A stretch of 32,221 bases of DNA. Origin: an uncultured Oscillospiraceae bacterium (lineage in GTDB: Bacteria > Bacillota > Clostridia > Oscillospirales > Oscillospiraceae). The notes under the pieces are model-generated. The model made no database searches and was not told the DNA's origin. It was given only the letters and a program-made list of their open reading frames with translations. A program made the translations under genes and the position numbers. This document shows, piece after piece, positions 29,325 to 32,221 of the stretch; within the stretch, counting starts at the first letter, position 1; the number at the start of each line of letters is the position of its first letter. Where the stretch lies: positions 1-32,221 of the forward strand of contig CATONV010000025.1 of the NCBI GenBank assembly GCA_951801655.1. Direction: 5' to 3'.

Positions 29325-30650
29325 ATGAAACCCTTAGTTGCCATTGTAGGACGGCCCAATGTGGGCAAGTCCATGCTGTTTAACAAGCTGTGCGGGCAGC
29401 GGCTGTCCATTGTGGAGGACACCCCCGGGGTGACCCGGGACCGGCTGTACGCCCAGTGTGAGTGGCGCAACCGCGTGTTCGACATTGTGGACACCGGCGG
29501 CATTGAGCCGGGCACCGACGACCAGATTCTCTCCTTCATGCGGGAGCAGGCGGAGATCGCTATCGGCACCGCCACGGTAATCGTCTTTGTGTGTGACATC
29601 AAAACGGGCATGACCGCCTCCGACCAGGAGGTGGCCAACATGCTGCTGCGCTCGGGCAAGCCGGTGGTGCTGGCGGTGAACAAGTCCGACCAGACCGGCC
29701 GGGAGAACCCGGACATTTATGAGTTCTACAACCTGGGGCTGGGCGACCCCATCGCCGTCTCCGCCGTCCACGGCCACGGCACCGGCGACCTCCTGGATGC
29801 CTGCTTCGAGCACTTCCCCCCCGAAGAGGAGGAGGAAGAGGATGACGACGTCATCAAAGTGGCGGTCATCGGCAAGCCCAACGTGGGAAAATCCTCCCTG
29901 GTGAACAAAATCCTGGGGGAGGAGAGAGTGATTGTCTCCAACGTGGCGGGCACCACCCGGGACGCAGTGGACAGCTTCTTTGAGAACGAGAAGGGCAAAT
30001 ACCTGTTCATCGACACCGCCGGAATGCGGAAGAAGTCCAGGGTGGACGACCGGATTGAAAAATTCTCCGTCCTCCGGGCGACGATGGCCATTGAACGCAG
30101 CGACGTGTGCCTCATCATGATCGATGCCCAGGAGGGGGTCACAGAGCAGGACACAAAAGTCGCCGGGCTGGCCCACGAGGCGGGAAAGGCCTGCATCATT
30201 GTGGTCAACAAGTGGGACGCCATCGAGAAGGACGGCAAAACCATGGACAAGATGCGTCAGGACGTGATGCGAGACCTTAGCTATATGACCTACGCCCCCG
30301 TCGTGTTCATCTCCGCCCTGACGGGCCAGCGGGTGGACCGGCTCTTTGAGCTCATCAACTACGTGAACAACCAGGCCGCCATGCGGATCACCACCGGCAT
30401 GCTCAATTCCCTTCTGGCCGACGCCACCGCCCGGGTCCAGCCCCCCACCGACAAGGGGCGACGGCTGAAGGTCTACTATATGACCCAGGTGGGCGTCAAG
30501 CCCCCCCACTTCGTCTGCTTCTGCAACGACGCGCGGCTGTTCCACTTCTCCTACCAGCGGTATCTGGAAAATCAGATCCGCTCCACCTTCGGCCTGGAGG
30601 GCACCCCGGTGCGCCTCACCGTCCGGGAGCGGGGCGAGAAGGAGGGGTAA
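29325..30650 (+). CDS. der: Ribosome assembly GTPase Der (EngA)
   Basis: 441-aa essential GTPase with two tandem G domains, needed for 50S subunit maturation. G domain 1 starts with VAIVGRPNVGKSMLFN (about residue 5), with DTGG and NKSD. G domain 2 starts with VAVIGKPNVGKSSLVN (about residue 178), with DTAGM and NKWD. Switch regions and an acidic linker (PEEEEEEDDD) lie between them. The C-terminal KH-like domain ends in RSTFGLEGTPVRLTVRERG. The ATG at 29325 follows AAGGAAG. A longer frame starting in the repeat element is spurious. plsY begins 3 bases after the stop, so the two form an operon. Confidence 0.98.
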   Translation: MKPLVAIVGRPNVGKSMLFNKLCGQRLSIVEDTPGVTRDRLYAQCEWRNRVFDIVDTGGIEPGTDDQILSFMREQAEIAIGTATVIVFVCDIKTGMTASDQEVANMLLRSGKPVVLAVNKSDQTGRENPDIYEFYNLGLGDPIAVSAVHGHGTGDLLDACFEHFPPEEEEEEDDDVIKVAVIGKPNVGKSSLVNKILGEERVIVSNVAGTTRDAVDSFFENEKGKYLFIDTAGMRKKSRVDDRIEKFSVLRATMAIERSDVCLIMIDAQEGVTEQDTKVAGLAHEAGKACIIVVNKWDAIEKDGKTMDKMRQDVMRDLSYMTYAPVVFISALTGQRVDRLFELINYVNNQAAMRITTGMLNSLLADATARVQPPTDKGRRLKVYYMTQVGVKPPHFVCFCNDARLFHFSYQRYLENQIRSTFGLEGTPVRLTVRERGEKEG

Positions 30651-30653
30651 GGG

Positions 30654-31337
30654 ATGCTGACCGATATTTTATACGATGTCACAATGGACCTGATTTTCAG
30701 TTCTGTCATCCTTGCCGTAATCGCTTACTTCTGCGGCTGCTTTAACGGGGCGGTCATTGTCTCCAAATATATCCTTCGGGATGACATCCGCAATCACGGA
30801 AGCGGAAATGCAGGATTAACAAACTTTTTCCGGACTTTTGGCGGACCGCTGACTCTTGTGGTGATTCTTACAGACGTTCTGAAGGCCGTTGTGGCCATTA
30901 TTGCCGGCGTTTGGCTGACAGGACAGCTTATGCGCATAAGCAGCGGAGAGATGGATCTGGCGGTCCGCATCCTGGCGAAATACTGGGCGGCATTGTTCTG
31001 CCTGCTGGGGCACATGTTCCCCTGCATGTTCCACTTCAAGGGGGGCAAGGGCATCCTCTCCGGGGGAACCATCGCCATTATGCTGGACTGGCGCATCGCC
31101 CTGGTGGTGTGGGGGGGCTTTCTGGTGCTGGCAGTACTGACGAAATACGTCTCCCTGGGCTCCTGCTGGGCGGGGGCCTCCTTCCCCTTCGCTACCTGGT
31201 TCGTCTATCGTAACGTAACGCTTACCGTTTTGGCCGTTATCATCGGCGGGCTTATCCTGTACATGCACCGGGCCAACATCCACCGACTGCTCACCGGAAC
31301 GGAGAACAAGTTCAGCCTGCACCACAAGAAAGGGTAA
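30654..31337 (+). CDS. plsY: Acyl-phosphate:glycerol-3-phosphate acyltransferase PlsY
   Basis: 227-aa membrane enzyme that makes lysophosphatidic acid from acyl-phosphate and glycerol-3-phosphate, the first step of phospholipid synthesis in most bacteria. Hallmarks are HGSGNAGLTNFFRTFG (motif 1), HFKGGKGI (motif 2) and the C-terminal HRANIHRLLTGTENKFSL (motif 3), within about 6-7 membrane segments. GGAGGGG overlaps the end of der. It uses the glycerol-3-phosphate produced by GpsA encoded next, which explains the pairing. It is slightly longer than the usual 190-210 residues, mainly at the N-terminus. Confidence 0.97.
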   Translation: MLTDILYDVTMDLIFSSVILAVIAYFCGCFNGAVIVSKYILRDDIRNHGSGNAGLTNFFRTFGGPLTLVVILTDVLKAVVAIIAGVWLTGQLMRISSGEMDLAVRILAKYWAALFCLLGHMFPCMFHFKGGKGILSGGTIAIMLDWRIALVVWGGFLVLAVLTKYVSLGSCWAGASFPFATWFVYRNVTLTVLAVIIGGLILYMHRANIHRLLTGTENKFSLHHKKG

Positions 31338-31340
31338 AAA

Positions 31341-31500
31341 AGCCTCCTTTTGAAAGGAGGTGCCCCCGAAGGGGGCGGAGGATTGCGTTTTGCGAAGCAA
31401 AACATACGAAGTAAACGAGATTTGGATTATTTCATACATTTCGCTTCGCGAAATACAATCCCCACCGCCCTTCGGGCGGAGCCCCTTTCAAAAGGGGCCT
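31341..31500 (+). repeat. Multi-hairpin repeat element, copy C (160 bp)
   Basis: Same plan: CCTCCTTT-TG-AAAGGAGG; GCCCCC-GAA-GGGGGC; core GGATTGCGTTTTGC-GAA-GCAAAA with ACGAAGTAAAC identical to copy B; a shortened TTTCGC-TTC-GCGAAA; GCCC-TTC-GGGC; and CCCCTTT-CA-AAAGGGG. It lies between plsY and gpsA in the direction of transcription, inside an expected operon. Confidence 0.88.
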
Positions 31501-31524
31501 TATGAAAACTGGGAGGTAATCGCT

Positions 31525-32221
31525 ATGAAAATCACAGTTCTTGGCAGCGGCGCCTGGGGGACGGCCCTGGCTCTCTTACTGCTGGAAAACGGCAACGACG
31601 TGATCCTGTGGTCCTACACGGAGGAGGAATCCGCCGTCCTTCGGGAGACCCGGGAGAACCCCATGCTCAAGGGTGTCCCCCTGCCCGAGGAGCTGAAGCT
31701 CACCACCGACATGGCGGCGGTACGCGGCTGCGGGCTGGTGGTGGTGGCCACCCCCTCCTTCGCCGTGCGGTCCACCGCCAAGCAACTGAAGGAGCTGGCC
31801 GACCCTGGGACCATCCTGGTGTCCGTGTCCAAGGGAATCGAGAAGGACTCCTCCCTGCGCCTGAGTCAGGTCATCGAGGAGGAGGTCCAGGGAAAATGTC
31901 CGGTGGTGGTTCTCTCCGGGCCCTCCCACGCCGAGGAGGTGGGCCGGAAGATTCCCACCGGGGTGGTGGTGGCCTCTGAGGACCTGTCCATCGCCGAGAA
32001 GGTCCAGGACTTGTTCATGAATCAGCGGTTCCGGGTGTACACCAGCGACGACAAAATCGGCACCGAGATCTGCGCCGCCCTGAAAAACATCATCGCCCTG
32101 TGCGCCGGCTGCTGCGACGGCATGGGCTGCGGGGACAACACCAAGGCCCTTCTCATGACCCGGGGCCTGGCCGAGATGGCCCGGCTGGGCGTGGCCCTGG
32201 GGGGCCGGAAGGACAGCTTTA
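31525..32221 (+). CDS. gpsA: NAD(P)-dependent glycerol-3-phosphate dehydrogenase, N-terminal part
   Basis: About 232 residues are present; the C-terminus lies beyond the window. The enzyme reduces dihydroxyacetone phosphate to sn-glycerol-3-phosphate for phospholipid synthesis. The Rossmann loop is seen at the start (ITVLGSGAWGTALALLL). Also present are VVVATPSFAVR, SVSKGIEKDSSLRLSQV, LSGPSHAEEVGR, and the catalytic-lysine region ICAALKNIIALCAGCCDGMG. NTKALLMTRGLAEMARLG, found in all GpsA proteins, is there too. GGGAGG lies 8 bases before the ATG at 31525. Upstream is plsY, which consumes its product, with a repeat element between. Confidence 0.97.
   Translation, partial: MKITVLGSGAWGTALALLLLENGNDVILWSYTEEESAVLRETRENPMLKGVPLPEELKLTTDMAAVRGCGLVVVATPSFAVRSTAKQLKELADPGTILVSVSKGIEKDSSLRLSQVIEEEVQGKCPVVVLSGPSHAEEVGRKIPTGVVVASEDLSIAEKVQDLFMNQRFRVYTSDDKIGTEICAALKNIIALCAGCCDGMGCGDNTKALLMTRGLAEMARLGVALGGRKDSF

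Overview
The window looks like chromosome from a high-GC, spore-forming member of the Clostridia, most like the Oscillospiraceae group (Flavonifractor/Intestinimonas-type). The grounds are a GC-rich coding style, AGGAGG-type ribosome binding sites with some TTG/GTG starts, a meso-DAP cell wall (dapF, lysA, a MurE carrying the DNPR motif), a SpoVD-type penicillin-binding protein with PASTA domains, and a SleC-like spore cortex-lytic protein. The species assignment is inference.

Layout. (1) 1-2863: the 5' part of topA and all of dprA, both on the minus strand, separated by a divergent module of an XRE repressor and an 86-aa helical protein, plus a MITE-like repeat. (2) 2976-8693: an MFS transporter, an SPOUT-type RNA methyltransferase, dapF, glnA and lysA, with back-to-back glnA/lysA promoters. 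(3) 8729-10617: a second copy of the XRE/small-protein module in mirror orientation, a 180-bp multi-hairpin repeat, and a cidA/lrgA-cidB/lrgB pair. (4) 10681-23923, minus strand: the division and cell wall (dcw) cluster, in transcription order mraZ-rsmH-ftsL-spoVD-murE-mraY-ftsW-murG-murA-ftsQ-ftsZ. It has a sigma-A promoter and MraZ-box-like repeats in front, a terminator-like hairpin between ftsL and spoVD, a hairpin that buries the murA ribosome binding site, and a separate promoter for ftsZ. murF, murD, murC, murB and ftsA are absent. (5) 24351-25236: a family-4 uracil-DNA glycosylase and a 61-aa protein. (6) 25279-27527, minus: a three-gene operon that resembles SleC split into separate polypeptides. 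(7) 27714-32221, plus: a DUF512 radical-SAM protein, der, plsY and gpsA (cut by the window end), interrupted by two more copies of the multi-hairpin repeat.

Most genes are housekeeping. Three signals are less ordinary. First, two paralogous XRE/small-protein modules, each with a near-consensus promoter overlapped by symmetric operators and driving the small gene. Second, a family of about 160-180 bp elements made of serial stem-loops whose stems differ in sequence between copies but stay paired. Third, the split sleC operon, in which the SleC N-terminal domain is a gene of its own.
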